Shown in pieces: positions 17,550 to 25,570 of a stretch of DNA of 64,000 nucleotides (positions are counted from its first letter, which is position 1; every line of letters begins with the position of its first letter). The position numbers were made by a program, and so were the translations under genes. The DNA comes from Pseudokineococcus marinus (GTDB taxonomy: Bacteria > Actinomycetota > Actinomycetes > Actinomycetales > Quadrisphaeraceae). The stretch lies in assembly GCF_037482405.1 (NCBI RefSeq), contig NZ_JBBHZZ010000001.1:186001-250000 (forward strand), read 5' to 3'. A model generated the notes under the pieces. That model made no database searches. It was not told where the DNA came from and saw only the letters and a program-made list of their open reading frames with translations.

Positions 17550-17562
17550 GCCCCTCCTCCAT

Positions 17563-17619
17563 GGTTGTCGCGACAACCGTAGCGGCGTACTGTCGGCCTC
17601 ACTGGTTCACGCGACAACC
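17563..17619. promoter_or_regulatory. Tandem MarR operators, GGTTGTCGCGACAACC type
   Basis: A perfect 16-base palindrome GGTTGTCGCGACAACC occupies 17563-17578. An imperfect second copy, GGTTCACGCGACAACC, is at 17604-17619. Both lie between the MarR start (17549) and the VOC dioxygenase start (17633). The 41-base offset is about four helical turns, so two dimers would sit on one face of the DNA. Confidence 0.85.
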
Positions 17620-17632
17620 TCTGGAGACCGCC

Positions 17633-18586
17633 ATGCCGGACCGCCCGACCCCCTCCGCCGTCCTCGACGGCGCGACCGCGGCGCCCCGGCCCGCGCACGA
17701 CCTCCTGCCCGGCGCGACGACGATGGACGCCGTCACCCTCCACGTCGCCGACCTCGCGGGGATGTCGGCGTACTACCGCGACGCGCTGGGCCTCGAGGAG
17801 CTCTCCGGCGACGACGCCCGCACCGCGACGGACCGCGGCGCACCGGGCGCGGCCGCGGGCGACGTCGTAGTGCTCGGCCGCGGGCGCACGGCGCTCGTCG
17901 TCCTCGTCCCCACCCCCGGGCTGCCCGCCCCCGCTCCGGGGCAGGCGGGCCTGTTCCACACGGCGCTCCTCTTCCCGGACCGCTCGGCGCTGGCCGACGT
18001 CGTCGCCTCGGCCGCCCGCCACCCGCGGTCCGTCTACGTGGGGTCCGCGGACCACCTCGTCTCCGAGGCCTTCTACTTCACCGACCCCGAGGGCAACGGC
18101 ATCGAGCTGTACCGCGACCGCCCCCGCGAGGACTGGTCCTACCGCGACGGCCGGGTCGTCATGGGCGCCGAGCCGCTGGACCCGCGGGGCTTCCTGCGCG
18201 ACCACCTCGTCGAGCGCCCCGCGACGAGCGCCGAGGTGGGTCACGTGCACCTCAAGGTCGGTGACGTCGCGACCGCGAAGGACTTCTACGTCGACGCCCT
18301 CGGCTTCGAGCTGACCGCCGAGTGGAACGGGGCGATCTTCGTCGCGGCCGGCGGGTACCACCACCACATGGCCATGAACAGCTGGGGCAGCCGCGGTGCC
18401 GGCGCCCGCGCGGCGACCATCGGGCTCGGGCAGGTCTCCGTCGTCGTCCCCTCCGCGTCCGACGTCGACGCCCTCGCCGAGCGGCTGCGGCGCCACGGCG
18501 TCGCCGCGCAGCACGACGGGCGCACCCTGCGCTTCGAGGACCCGTGGCGCAGCCTCCTCGAGGTCAGCGCCGCCGACGCGGCGTGA
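17633..18586 (+). CDS. Two-domain VOC protein, catechol-2,3-dioxygenase-like (CatE type)
   Basis: A 317-residue protein with two VOC domains. The first (about residues 20-165) runs from MDAVTLHVADLAGMSAYYRD to YFTDPEGNGIELYRDRP. The second (about 200-315) begins GHVHLKVGDVATAKDFYVDA and contains GGYHHHMAMNSWG. The metal ligands expected for extradiol dioxygenases, His and Glu at these positions, are present (TLHVAD, IELYR, GHVHLK). ATG 17633 follows CTGGAGACC. Bacillus CatE, under MarR-type control, is the nearest named model. Role in detoxifying catechols or quinones is inferred. Confidence 0.85.
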   Translation: MPDRPTPSAVLDGATAAPRPAHDLLPGATTMDAVTLHVADLAGMSAYYRDALGLEELSGDDARTATDRGAPGAAAGDVVVLGRGRTALVVLVPTPGLPAPAPGQAGLFHTALLFPDRSALADVVASAARHPRSVYVGSADHLVSEAFYFTDPEGNGIELYRDRPREDWSYRDGRVVMGAEPLDPRGFLRDHLVERPATSAEVGHVHLKVGDVATAKDFYVDALGFELTAEWNGAIFVAAGGYHHHMAMNSWGSRGAGARAATIGLGQVSVVVPSASDVDALAERLRRHGVAAQHDGRTLRFEDPWRSLLEVSAADAA

Positions 18587-18638
18587 GGCGCGCCGCCGCC
18601 GTCGCCCGGACCCGTCCCGGGTGACGGGCGGGTGGGCT

Positions 18639-18733
18639 CGAGTCCGACGTCGTGCCTCGAGTCCGACGTCGCACGGGTCAGGACTCCTCCCCGGCCTGCG
18701 CACCGTCGGACTCGAGGCACGACGTCGGACTCG
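18639..18733. repeat. 30-bp perfect inverted repeat built of direct words
   Basis: The left arm (18639-18668) and right arm (18704-18733) are exact reverse complements over 30 bases with a 35-base loop. Each arm is itself made of two near copies of the word CTCGAGTCCGACGTCG. The element fills the gap between the VOC gene and the next acetyltransferase. It could act as a terminator (no U tract), an interspersed palindromic repeat, or a structured RNA. Confidence 0.8.
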
Positions 18734-18808
18734 GCGGCGCGGGACCGGCTCGGGACTGCCTCAGGACCGACCCGCCACCCGGGCCACCGACGACGGCATG
18801 CTGGCCCC

Positions 18809-19306
18809 GTGGCGGTGCTGGGCGAGCTGGTGGTGCGCGGGACGACGGTCGTGCTGCGGGACGCCGTCGCCGGCGACCTCCCGGCGGTCGTGGCGATGCT
18901 CGCCGACGACCACCTCGGCGCCGCCCGCGAGGTCCTCGACAGGCCCGAGGACCTCGAGCCCTACCGGGCGGCGCTCGCCCGCGTCGACGCCGACGGGGCC
19001 CAGCAGGTCGTCGTCGCCGAGCGCGCCGGCGAGGTCGTCGGGACCCTCCAGCTGGGCGTGCTGCCCGGGCTCTCGCGCCGTGGCGCCACGCGGGCGCAGG
19101 TGGAGGCGGTCCGCGTGCGGGGCGACCTGCGCGGCACCGGTCTCGGGACGGCGCTGCTGCGCTGGGTGGTCGACGAGGCGCGCCGGCGCGGCTGCGCGGT
19201 CGTCCAGCTCACCACCGACGGCTCTCGGACCGACGCCCACCGCTTCTACGAGCGGCTCGGCTTCGTCGCCTCGCACCGCGGCTACAAGCTCCCCCTCCAT
19301 GGCTGA
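18809..19306 (+). CDS. GNAT family N-acetyltransferase
   Basis: A 165-residue GNAT enzyme. The acetyl-CoA loop reads RVRGDLRGTGLGTALLRWVV, and the C-terminal signature DAHRFYERLGFVASHRGYKL is typical of the N-acetyltransferases related to phosphinothricin/antibiotic acetylases. GTG 18809 is the first start after the hairpin; a GTG a few codons on is possible. The stop overlaps the start of the next GNAT gene by eight bases, so the two are co-translated. Substrate unknown. Confidence 0.85.
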   Translation: MAVLGELVVRGTTVVLRDAVAGDLPAVVAMLADDHLGAAREVLDRPEDLEPYRAALARVDADGAQQVVVAERAGEVVGTLQLGVLPGLSRRGATRAQVEAVRVRGDLRGTGLGTALLRWVVDEARRRGCAVVQLTTDGSRTDAHRFYERLGFVASHRGYKLPLHG

Positions 19307-19772
19307 CGGCGAGGGACGCCGCGCCGCAGCGCGCCTGCGACCGGCCACCCCGGCCGACGCCGTCGCGCTGGCCGCCGTCCACCACGACGCCCGCGAGCAG
19401 GCGATGCCGTGGCTGCCGCGGCTGCACCCGCGCGAGGAGACGCGCGCCTGGTTCACCGACGTCGTCCTGCCGTCGCAGGTCGTGACCGTCGCCGAGGAGG
19501 ACGGCCGCGTGGTGGCGCTCTCCGCCGTCCACGAGGGGTGGCTGGAGCAGCTCTACGTCGCGCCGGGCGCCCAGGGCCGTGGTCTCGGCAGCGCGCTCCT
19601 CGACGCCGCCCGGCGCGCGAGCCCGGCCGGGCTCCGGCTCCACGTCTTCGCCCGCAACGCCCGGGCCCGCGCCTTCTACGAGCGCGCCGGCTTCGTGCTC
19701 GTCGGGACGAGCGACGGCTCCACGACCGAGGAGGGCGAGCCGGACGCCACCTACGCCTGGTCGCCCGGCTGA
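19299..19772 (+). CDS. GNAT family N-acetyltransferase
   Basis: A 157-residue GNAT enzyme with LRPATPADAVALAAVHHDAR at the start, LEQLYVAPGAQGRGLGSALL (acetyl-CoA loop Q-G-R-G-L-G) and ARAFYERAGFVLVG near the end. It overlaps the upstream GNAT gene by eight bases, making a two-gene acetyltransferase operon behind the 18.6-kb palindrome. The two proteins are not close copies of one another. Substrate unknown. Confidence 0.87.
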   Translation: MADGEGRRAAARLRPATPADAVALAAVHHDAREQAMPWLPRLHPREETRAWFTDVVLPSQVVTVAEEDGRVVALSAVHEGWLEQLYVAPGAQGRGLGSALLDAARRASPAGLRLHVFARNARARAFYERAGFVLVGTSDGSTTEEGEPDATYAWSPG

Positions 19773-19804
19773 TCCGACCGGCGGGGCGCCGCGTCCGCCC
19801 CGGC

Positions 19805-20395
19805 TCAGCCCGCGGTCGGCGTCGCGTCGTAGCGGAGCCGGACGAGCTGCGAGCCCGGCAGCACCTGCGCGTCGAGCAGGCGCAGGCTCGCCGGCGGCCC
19901 GGCGTAGAGCCGGGCGCCCTCACCGGCGAGCCCCGCCCCCACGAGGACGACGAGCTCGTCGACGAGGCCCTGCGCCAGCAGGGGGTTCCACGTCGTCGCG
20001 CTGCCGAAGACGAGCAGGTCGCCGCCGTCGCCGGCCTTCAGCCGGGTGATCTCCGCAGGTGCGTCGTCGCGCCGGACGACGCGCGTCGTCGCGGCCCAGG
20101 GGGCGCCGGCGTCGACGACCGTCGTGTCGCTGACGACGAGCGCGTCCAGCGACGTCACGAGCCGCGCGATCTCTCGGTCGCGCTCTCCCGACGCCGCGTC
20201 CTGCGCCACGCCGGACCAGTGCGTCCAGTTGTCGGGGAACCACGTCGAGCCGTAGACGAGCGTCCCCGCCCGCCGCAGCAGCGCCAGGTTGTGGTCGTTG
20301 AAGGCGTCCTCGAAGGGCAGCACCGACAGGTCGCCCCCCGGCCCGACGTAGGCGCCGTCGAGGGAGGTGAGGACGGAGACGACCAGCCGGCGCAC
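19805..20395 (-). CDS. RibD C-terminal-like (dihydrofolate reductase family) protein
   Basis: A 196-residue RibD_C-type protein: VVSVLTSLDGAYVGPGGDLS at the N-terminus, LVYGSTWFPDNWTHW, and GSATTWNPLLAQGLVDELVV towards the end. GTG 20395 is preferred because GGGAGGAGG lies about ten bases upstream and the first conserved strand follows. The gene is convergent with the GNAT pair. Physiological substrate unknown. One of three family members in the window, each in a different neighbourhood. Confidence 0.84.
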   Translation of the reverse strand: MRRLVVSVLTSLDGAYVGPGGDLSVLPFEDAFNDHNLALLRRAGTLVYGSTWFPDNWTHWSGVAQDAASGERDREIARLVTSLDALVVSDTTVVDAGAPWAATTRVVRRDDAPAEITRLKAGDGGDLLVFGSATTWNPLLAQGLVDELVVLVGAGLAGEGARLYAGPPASLRLLDAQVLPGSQLVRLRYDATPTAG

Positions 20396-20612
20396 GGCTG
20401 CAGCCTCCTCCCGGGCGTCGCGGCGGGGCAAGGGACGGGAGAGGCGGACGTCGTCCCCACCACCGACCCGCCGTCACCCCACGTCAGCGAATCTCACGAA
20501 GGGTAGCCAAGCGGCGCGATAGGTGTTCTTCTTTGCCATGCGGGCTTCTCGCCCGTACCGCTGCCGTCGCGCCCTGCGCCGGGTGAGCGGTCACCACCAC
20601 GGAAGGCGCCCC

Positions 20613-21371
20613 ATGGACCCGAAGCGCACGCTCGCCCTGGCAGCCGCCCTGAGCCTCGCGGCTCTGCCGCTCGCCGCACCCGCGATGGCCTCGACGTCGA
20701 GCTCGACCGACCTCACGGGCTCGCTCACCCAGCTCAACGACTCGGGCGTCACCGCCGACGTCACCGGCTCGATCTCGGGCACCGAGCTGACCATCAGCAT
20801 CACGCCGAGCGGCCTGCTCGCCGGCGCCCCGCACGCCCAGCACATCCACATCGGCGGGACGAACTCCTGCCCGTCGAACGACACCGAGGGCTCGGGCGCC
20901 GACGGCGCCCTCCAGGTGAGCGACGCCGCCGGCAGCTACGGCGCCATCGCCGTCTCGCTGACCACCGAGGGCGACTCCTCCCCCGACAGCGGCCTCGCCG
21001 TCGACCGCTTCCCGGTCGGGGACGCGTCGTACTCGCGCACCCTCGAGGTCTCGCCGGAGGTGGCCCAGCAGATCGCGGACGGTGACGGCGTCGTCGTCCT
21101 GCACGGCGTCGACCTCAACGGGTCGGGCAGCTACGACGGCGACGTCGTGTCCGACCTCGACCCCTCGCTGCCCGAGGAGGCCACCGACCCGGCCGCCTGC
21201 GGCACGCTCGACGTCGCCTCGATGGCGATGCCGGGCGGGGGCGCCGACGCCGGTGACGGCGGGACGGCCGGTGGCGTCCCCACGGCCTCGCTCGTCGGCG
21301 GCGCCGCGCTCGCCGCGGCCGGCGGCGCGGGCCTGCTCGCGCTGCGTCGCCGTCGCGGCCAGGAGGGCTGA
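20613..21371 (+). CDS. Secreted CHRD-domain protein with C-terminal membrane anchor
   Basis: A 252-residue exported protein. A signal peptide (KRTLALAAALSLAALPLAAP then AMA) precedes a CHRD-type beta domain, recognised by VTGSISGTELTISITPSGLL and PHAQHIHIGG. A glycine-rich linker, a hydrophobic helix (VGGAALAAAGGAGLLAL) and a basic RRRRG tail follow, so it is probably membrane-anchored outside the cell; no LPxTG-type motif is seen. ATG 20613 follows CGGAAGGCGCCCC. The 217-base upstream region is comparatively A+T-rich near 20490-20550, a likely promoter and leader. Function unknown. Confidence 0.82.
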   Translation: MDPKRTLALAAALSLAALPLAAPAMASTSSSTDLTGSLTQLNDSGVTADVTGSISGTELTISITPSGLLAGAPHAQHIHIGGTNSCPSNDTEGSGADGALQVSDAAGSYGAIAVSLTTEGDSSPDSGLAVDRFPVGDASYSRTLEVSPEVAQQIADGDGVVVLHGVDLNGSGSYDGDVVSDLDPSLPEEATDPAACGTLDVASMAMPGGGADAGDGGTAGGVPTASLVGGAALAAAGGAGLLALRRRRGQEG

Positions 21372-21386
21372 CCCGCACCACCTCAC

Positions 21387-21426
21387 GGGGCGGTCACCGG
21401 TGCTCACGGGCACCGGTGGCCGCCCC
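21387..21426 (+). terminator. 17-bp hairpin terminator after the CHRD gene
   Basis: Arms at 21387-21403 and 21410-21426 pair over 17 bases with one G-T wobble and a six-base loop (left arm GGGGCGGTCACCGGTGC). It starts 16 bases after the stop codon. There is no U tract, as is usual in very GC-rich actinobacteria. Confidence 0.85.
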
Positions 21427-21498
21427 GACCGTTGCCGGGGGGCCACGCGGTGGGCTCGCCGAGGTGTGGGGCGGACCGCGTCGACCCACGATGGCGCC

Positions 21499-22281
21499 AT
21501 GGCGACGAGGCAGCAGCAGGTCCTGGGCGGCGCGATCGACGCGCTGCGGTTCGAGCCGCTCGGCAAGCGCGTGCGGGCGGCGCTCGGGGGCGGGGTGGTG
21601 CTCGACACGACGCGCGCCGTCGCCGTGTGGGAGCCGCGCCGCTTCCTGTGCCAGTACGCCGTCCCGGAGGAGGACGTGCGCGCCGACCTCGCGCCCGCCC
21701 GCGACCTCGCCGACGCTGCGCCCGCCGACGGGATGCTCGGCCCGGACGTCCCCTTCGCCGCGCACACCACGGGTGGGACGGCGCTCGACCTGTCCGCCGG
21801 CGGCGTCGTGCGCCCGGGCGCGGCCTTCCGGCCGGACGACGAGGACCTCGCGGGCCTCGTGCTCGTCGACTTCGACGCCCTCGGCCCCTGGTGGCACGAG
21901 GAGGAGGAGAACGTCGGCCACCCGCGCGACCCCTTCCACCGGGTCGACGCCCTGCCGAGCGCCCGCCGGGTGCGGGTCACGCTCGACGGCGAGCTGCTCG
22001 CCGAGAGCACCGAGCCGGTCGCCGTCTTCGAGGCGCAGCTGCCTCCTCGGTTCTACCTGCCGCGCGAGGACGTCGTCGCCGCGCTGCACGTCTCGTCGAC
22101 GAAGACGGCGTGCCCGTACAAGGGCTGGTCGACCTACTGGTCGCTGCGCACCTCCTCCGGGCGCGTCGTCGAGGACGCCGCGTGGAGCTACGAGGAGCCG
22201 CTGCACGACGTCCTGCTGGCCGCCGGGCACGTCTGCTTCGACGACACCCTGGTCACCATGGAGGTCGACGCGACGGCGTGA
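21499..22281 (+). CDS. DUF427 domain protein
   Basis: A 260-residue protein ending in a DUF427 domain. The diagnostic stretches are RFYLPREDVVAALHVSSTKT, ACPYKGWSTYWSL, AAWSYEEPLHDVL and AAGHVCFDD. An N-terminal half (about residues 20-120) resembles a second, weaker copy (AVWEPRRFLCQYAVPEEDV). Function of DUF427 proteins is unknown; the conserved H, C, Y and D residues suggest a small-molecule or metal site. ATG 21499 begins the conserved region without a strong ribosome binding site. Confidence 0.85.
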   Translation: MATRQQQVLGGAIDALRFEPLGKRVRAALGGGVVLDTTRAVAVWEPRRFLCQYAVPEEDVRADLAPARDLADAAPADGMLGPDVPFAAHTTGGTALDLSAGGVVRPGAAFRPDDEDLAGLVLVDFDALGPWWHEEEENVGHPRDPFHRVDALPSARRVRVTLDGELLAESTEPVAVFEAQLPPRFYLPREDVVAALHVSSTKTACPYKGWSTYWSLRTSSGRVVEDAAWSYEEPLHDVLLAAGHVCFDDTLVTMEVDATA

Positions 22282-22304
22282 GGGGCGCTACCCCACCGAC
22301 CCCC

Positions 22305-22772
22305 TCAGGCCACCCGCGCCCCGCGGCGGGTCGCGCGGTCGGCGGCGCGGGCTCGGGCGCGGCGGCGCAGACGACGCAGGGCGCGCCGCGCCAGGTGGAC
22401 CACGCCCAGGACGAGGGCGAGACCGACGAAGGACAGGAGCGCCCACGCCCACCCGTCTCCCGCGTCCTCGGTGACGCGGCCGGCGAGGACGACCACCGCC
22501 CACACCGCGCCCGCGACGAGGGGCACCGTCACCCACGGGGGCTCCATCGCGCGCCGCACGAGCGCCTCGCGCACGCGCGGGTGCACGTCCCGACGACGCT
22601 CCGCGAGCCAGGCGTTCGCTCCCCACGACACGACGGCGTGCGCCGTGAGCGCGGCGGACGTCGTCGCGACGACGTCGCCGGTCGTCGTCGCGGCGACGAC
22701 GCCCGTCACGACGGGCACGAGCGCCAGCAAGGGGAACCACCGCGGCGCGGCGGGGCGAGACGTCGGACCCAC
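22305..22772 (-). CDS. Hypothetical membrane protein
   Basis: A 155-residue protein with about four hydrophobic helices (WFPLLALVPVVTGVVAATTT, ALTAHAVVSWGANAWL, VTVPLVAGAVWAVVVLAG, AWALLSFVGLALVLGVV) and a strongly basic tail. GTG 22772 is selected since GAGGAGG lies eight bases upstream. I do not recognise the family. It is convergent with the DUF427 gene, leaving 23 bases between the stops. Confidence 0.65.
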   Translation of the reverse strand: MGPTSRPAAPRWFPLLALVPVVTGVVAATTTGDVVATTSAALTAHAVVSWGANAWLAERRRDVHPRVREALVRRAMEPPWVTVPLVAGAVWAVVVLAGRVTEDAGDGWAWALLSFVGLALVLGVVHLARRALRRLRRRARARAADRATRRGARVA

Positions 22773-22889
22773 CCGATGCCCTCCTCGTGCTCGTCCTCGA
22801 GCGGCAGCGTGCCGGACCGGGGGCGCCGCCGGAGGGCCTTCGGCGGACGTCACCCGCCCGAGCCGCCCGAGCGGAGGGGCGGTGGGGGC

Positions 22890-23546
22890 TCAGCCCAGCA
22901 CCGGCAGCCGCCGCCCGACCTCGCCCCAGCCCCCGGGCACGGGCCGGCGACCGGCGCCGACGAGCACGGCCTCGACGTCGTCCGCCGTGGGCAGCGGGCC
23001 GCCGGCGAGCGCCTCGACCGTGGCCCGCGCGAGGGCGAGCGCCGACGACGGCGGCGCCTCGTCGACGAGCAGGTCGAGGTGGTGCACCGCGTGCTCGACG
23101 GCCCAGGTGGCGAGGAAGTCGCCGGTCGTGAGCACGTCGCCCTGGAAGACCTGACGGCCGTCGGGGACGGCGGCCCCCCGCAGGACCGCCGCCGCCACGT
23201 CGCGCAGGTGCGCGACGGCCGAGGACGGGCGGGCGTAGAACGCGGTGCGGCGGCGCTGCGCCATGAGCTCCGCGACAGGGTCCTCGGCGGCCGCGGCCGC
23301 CGCGAAGGCCCGCCAGTAGGTGGCGGCGTCGACGGTCGGCGGCTCCTCGGTGCGGGACACCAGGCCGCCCAGCACCTCGTGCCACCCCCCGAGGACGTGG
23401 ACGACGACGTCGAGCCGCGTCCACCCGTGGCAGCGGGACGCACCGAGGAGGGCCGTCTCGTCGAGGCCCTCGACGGCCGCGAGCAGACCGCTGACGGAGT
23501 CGGCGAAGGCCGGGCGGGCGACGTCCACCGGCACCTGGAGGACCAC
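22890..23546 (-). CDS. DinB/MDMPI-like protein (maleylpyruvate isomerase N-domain type)
   Basis: A 218-residue protein of the DinB-like four-helix superfamily related to mycothiol-dependent maleylpyruvate isomerase. The hallmark SRCHGWTRLDVVVHVLGGW is near residue 38, and the second metal segment WAVEHAVHHLDLLVD near residue 155. Such proteins bind a divalent metal and probably use mycothiol; most are uncharacterised. It is divergent from the DUF664 gene at 23639, which has the same overall fold. Confidence 0.8.
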   Translation of the reverse strand: MVLQVPVDVARPAFADSVSGLLAAVEGLDETALLGASRCHGWTRLDVVVHVLGGWHEVLGGLVSRTEEPPTVDAATYWRAFAAAAAAEDPVAELMAQRRRTAFYARPSSAVAHLRDVAAAVLRGAAVPDGRQVFQGDVLTTGDFLATWAVEHAVHHLDLLVDEAPPSSALALARATVEALAGGPLPTADDVEAVLVGAGRRPVPGGWGEVGRRLPVLG

Positions 23547-23638
23547 GGGCAGGACGGTAGCGCTGAGGTCTGGGCACGGCGGGCCCGAAGCCCTACCGTT
23601 CGGGCCGTCCGCAGCAGCAGCCGGCCTCGGAGGTCGCG

Positions 23639-24205
23639 GTGTTCGGTCCCGGCACGTACTCGGAGCGCGAGGTGCTCGTCGGGCACCTCGAGGAGCACCT
23701 CGACGCGCTTCGCGCGGCGGCGCAGGGCCTCACCGAGGAGCAGGCGCGCGCCACCCCCTGCCGGAGCAGCCTGTCGGTCGGCGGGCTCGTCAAGCACGTG
23801 GCGCACGTCCTCGGCGGCCGCCTCGTCGCCGACGGCGCGCCCACCCCGGACGACCGGGCCCGCTTCGAGTCGAGCTTCGCGCTCGGCGACGACGAGACGC
23901 TGGCCGGCGCGGTGGCCGACCTCGACCGCGTCCGCGCCGAGCTCCTCGACCGCTGGCACGCCACCGACCCGGGCGGCGACGCCCTCGAGCCCCCGGCGCC
24001 GTGGTTCGGCCGGACGGAGCCGACGCCGTCCGTCGAGCGCTACCGGATGGTCCACCTCGTCACCGAGGTCGCCCGGCACGCGGGCCACGCCGACATCGTC
24101 CGCGAGCAGCTGGACGGCGCGAGCAGCACCTCGCTGCTGGCCGCCGTCGAGGGCTGGCCGGCGAACGACTTCGTCCAGCCGTGGCGGCCGCCCACCGACG
24201 GGTGA
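23639..24205 (+). CDS. DUF664/DinB family protein
   Basis: A 188-residue DinB-superfamily protein. Marks are ATPCRSSLSVGGLVKHVAHV (first metal His) and YRMVHLVTEVARHAGHADIV (second histidine cluster), as in DUF664 mycothiol-transferase-like proteins. GTG 23639 follows TCGGAGGTCGC. It converges with the reverse-transcriptase gene; a short hairpin separates the two stops. Function of this branch is presumed thiol transfer to a toxic substrate, unproven. Confidence 0.87.
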   Translation: MFGPGTYSEREVLVGHLEEHLDALRAAAQGLTEEQARATPCRSSLSVGGLVKHVAHVLGGRLVADGAPTPDDRARFESSFALGDDETLAGAVADLDRVRAELLDRWHATDPGGDALEPPAPWFGRTEPTPSVERYRMVHLVTEVARHAGHADIVREQLDGASSTSLLAAVEGWPANDFVQPWRPPTDG

Positions 24206-24211
24206 CGACGG

Positions 24212-24231
24212 GGCCCCGGCACCACGGGGCC
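24212..24231. terminator. Bidirectional hairpin between DUF664 and RT genes
   Basis: GGCCCCG (24212-24218) and CGGGGCC (24225-24231) form a seven-base perfect stem with a six-base loop, between two convergent stops only 33 bases apart. It is a plausible shared terminator without a U tract. Confidence 0.6.
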
Positions 24232-24238
24232 GGACGCC

Positions 24239-25570
24239 TCACCAGGCGATGCGCCCGAGCTCCCCGCGCAGCGCCGCCCCGCGCCGGGGCGAGACGTGCT
24301 CCACCCACGACACCCGCCCCTCGAGGTGGGCGCGGAAGCCCTCGCCCCGGCCGTCCCGGTCCTGCGACGCCGGGCCGTGCCGCACGCAGTTGTGGAGCAG
24401 GGCCCGCAGCGCGTCGGTCTCCCGGCGCCCGGCACCGGGACGGTCGTTGACGACGACGCCCGTGACCGACTGCCGCCGGTGGCGCGGCTGCACCCGCGTC
24501 TTGGCCTCGTTGACCCGGTAGCCCTCCTCGCGCACGACCCGGCGGACGCCCTCGAGAAGGGGGCCCGCGCGCCGGGCGACGTCGTCGCCGCCGGAGAGGA
24601 CGAGGTCGTCGGCGTAGCGGGTGTAGACGGCACCGCAGGCCGCGGCGTAGGAGGACAGCCGGACGTCGAGCCGGTGCGCGGCCAGGTTGGCCAGGTGCGG
24701 CGATGTCGGCGCGCCCTGCGCGAGGTGCGGCTCGGCCAGCCACCGGCGCAGGAGGTGGCGGTCGGCGTCGCGCCCGCCGGGCGGCATGGCCGCGAGGACG
24801 CGGACGGGCGCGCGGGTCGTGCACAGGCCCGTCAGCACGTGCGCCACCGCCTCGGGCTGGCCGAGGGCGCGCAGCACTCGGAAGACCCGTCCGGCGGTCA
24901 CCGCGGCGAAGAACGCGGTGAGGTCGGCGCGCACGACGACGGCCCGCCCGACGTGCTCGCGCGCGCCGCTCAGCACCCCGCGGCCGGGCACGAAGCCGTG
25001 GGCCGCGTCGTGGGCCGGGAGCCCCGCGAGCACCGCGTCCAGGACCGTGCGCTGCACCCGGCGCAGGCGCGGCGAGGGCACCTCGAGCAGCCGGGGGACG
25101 CGGCCGGGCCGCTCGACCCAGCGGTAGCGGTGCAGGTGCAGCGGGCCGGCGGGGGCGCGGCGCTGGAGCCCCCGGACATCGGCCATCCAGTCGAGGTGCC
25201 CGACGTCGAGGCCGAGCAGGTCGGCGAGGTCCCCGACGTCGTCGAGCGGCGCCGTCGGCCAGCGGGACCCGCCCGCGCGCGTGGCGACGACGGGGCGCGA
25301 GAGCACGGGGAGCGGATGCCCGCGCCGCTGCGCGCGCTCCTCGGCCCGGGCGAACGACGGGGCGCCCGCGACGACGGCGCCGAGGTACCGGGGAGCGTCT
25401 CGCGGCGGGCGCGGGCAGGTGGCGAGCACCTCGGCCGCGAGCGCCGGCAGCCAGCGGCGCCGCGGCCCCACGACGCGCGCCGCGGCGCGCGCGAGGGCGG
25501 CGGCGTCCCACGCGCCCTCGGCGAGCATCGCGTCGGCGAGGGCCTGCGCGACCGCGGGTCCCGTCGTCAC
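24239..25570 (-). CDS. Retron-type reverse transcriptase (Mx162-like branch)
   Basis: A 443-residue RNA-directed DNA polymerase. Residues 1-75 form an N-terminal helical segment (LADAMLAEGAWD, RWLPALAAEVLATCPRPPRD). RT motifs follow in order: DAAHGFVPGRGVL at 188-200, catalytic Asp216 in VRADLTAFFAAV, QGAPTSPHLANL at 285-296, the active site YTRYADDLVLSG (Asp321/Asp322), GYRVNEAKTRV at 350-360, and SVTGVVVND with the VTG triplet at 369-371 that retron RTs use. It ends LRGELGRIAW, also retron-typical. Myxobacterial Mx162-type enzymes match in order and wording from my memory of the family. GTG 25570 is chosen because upstream codons are low-complexity; the exact start is uncertain. No nuclease or toxin partner adjoins it. 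Confidence 0.9.
   Translation of the reverse strand: MTTGPAVAQALADAMLAEGAWDAAALARAAARVVGPRRRWLPALAAEVLATCPRPPRDAPRYLGAVVAGAPSFARAEERAQRRGHPLPVLSRPVVATRAGGSRWPTAPLDDVGDLADLLGLDVGHLDWMADVRGLQRRAPAGPLHLHRYRWVERPGRVPRLLEVPSPRLRRVQRTVLDAVLAGLPAHDAAHGFVPGRGVLSGAREHVGRAVVVRADLTAFFAAVTAGRVFRVLRALGQPEAVAHVLTGLCTTRAPVRVLAAMPPGGRDADRHLLRRWLAEPHLAQGAPTSPHLANLAAHRLDVRLSSYAAACGAVYTRYADDLVLSGGDDVARRAGPLLEGVRRVVREEGYRVNEAKTRVQPRHRRQSVTGVVVNDRPGAGRRETDALRALLHNCVRHGPASQDRDGRGEGFRAHLEGRVSWVEHVSPRRGAALRGELGRIAW

Noticed and set aside
14158..17562. A 1134-codon open frame on the minus strand
   Set aside because: It is antisense to the LD-carboxypeptidase and the GltS-type carrier and consists of low-complexity His/Arg/Gly/Asp strings. 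Long antisense frames are expected at this G+C content.
20509..20612. A riboswitch before the CHRD gene
   Set aside because: The leader is A+T-richer and has a GGGCTTCTCGCCC hairpin, but it matches no riboswitch consensus that I can recall (c-di-AMP, cobalamin, SAM, TPP).
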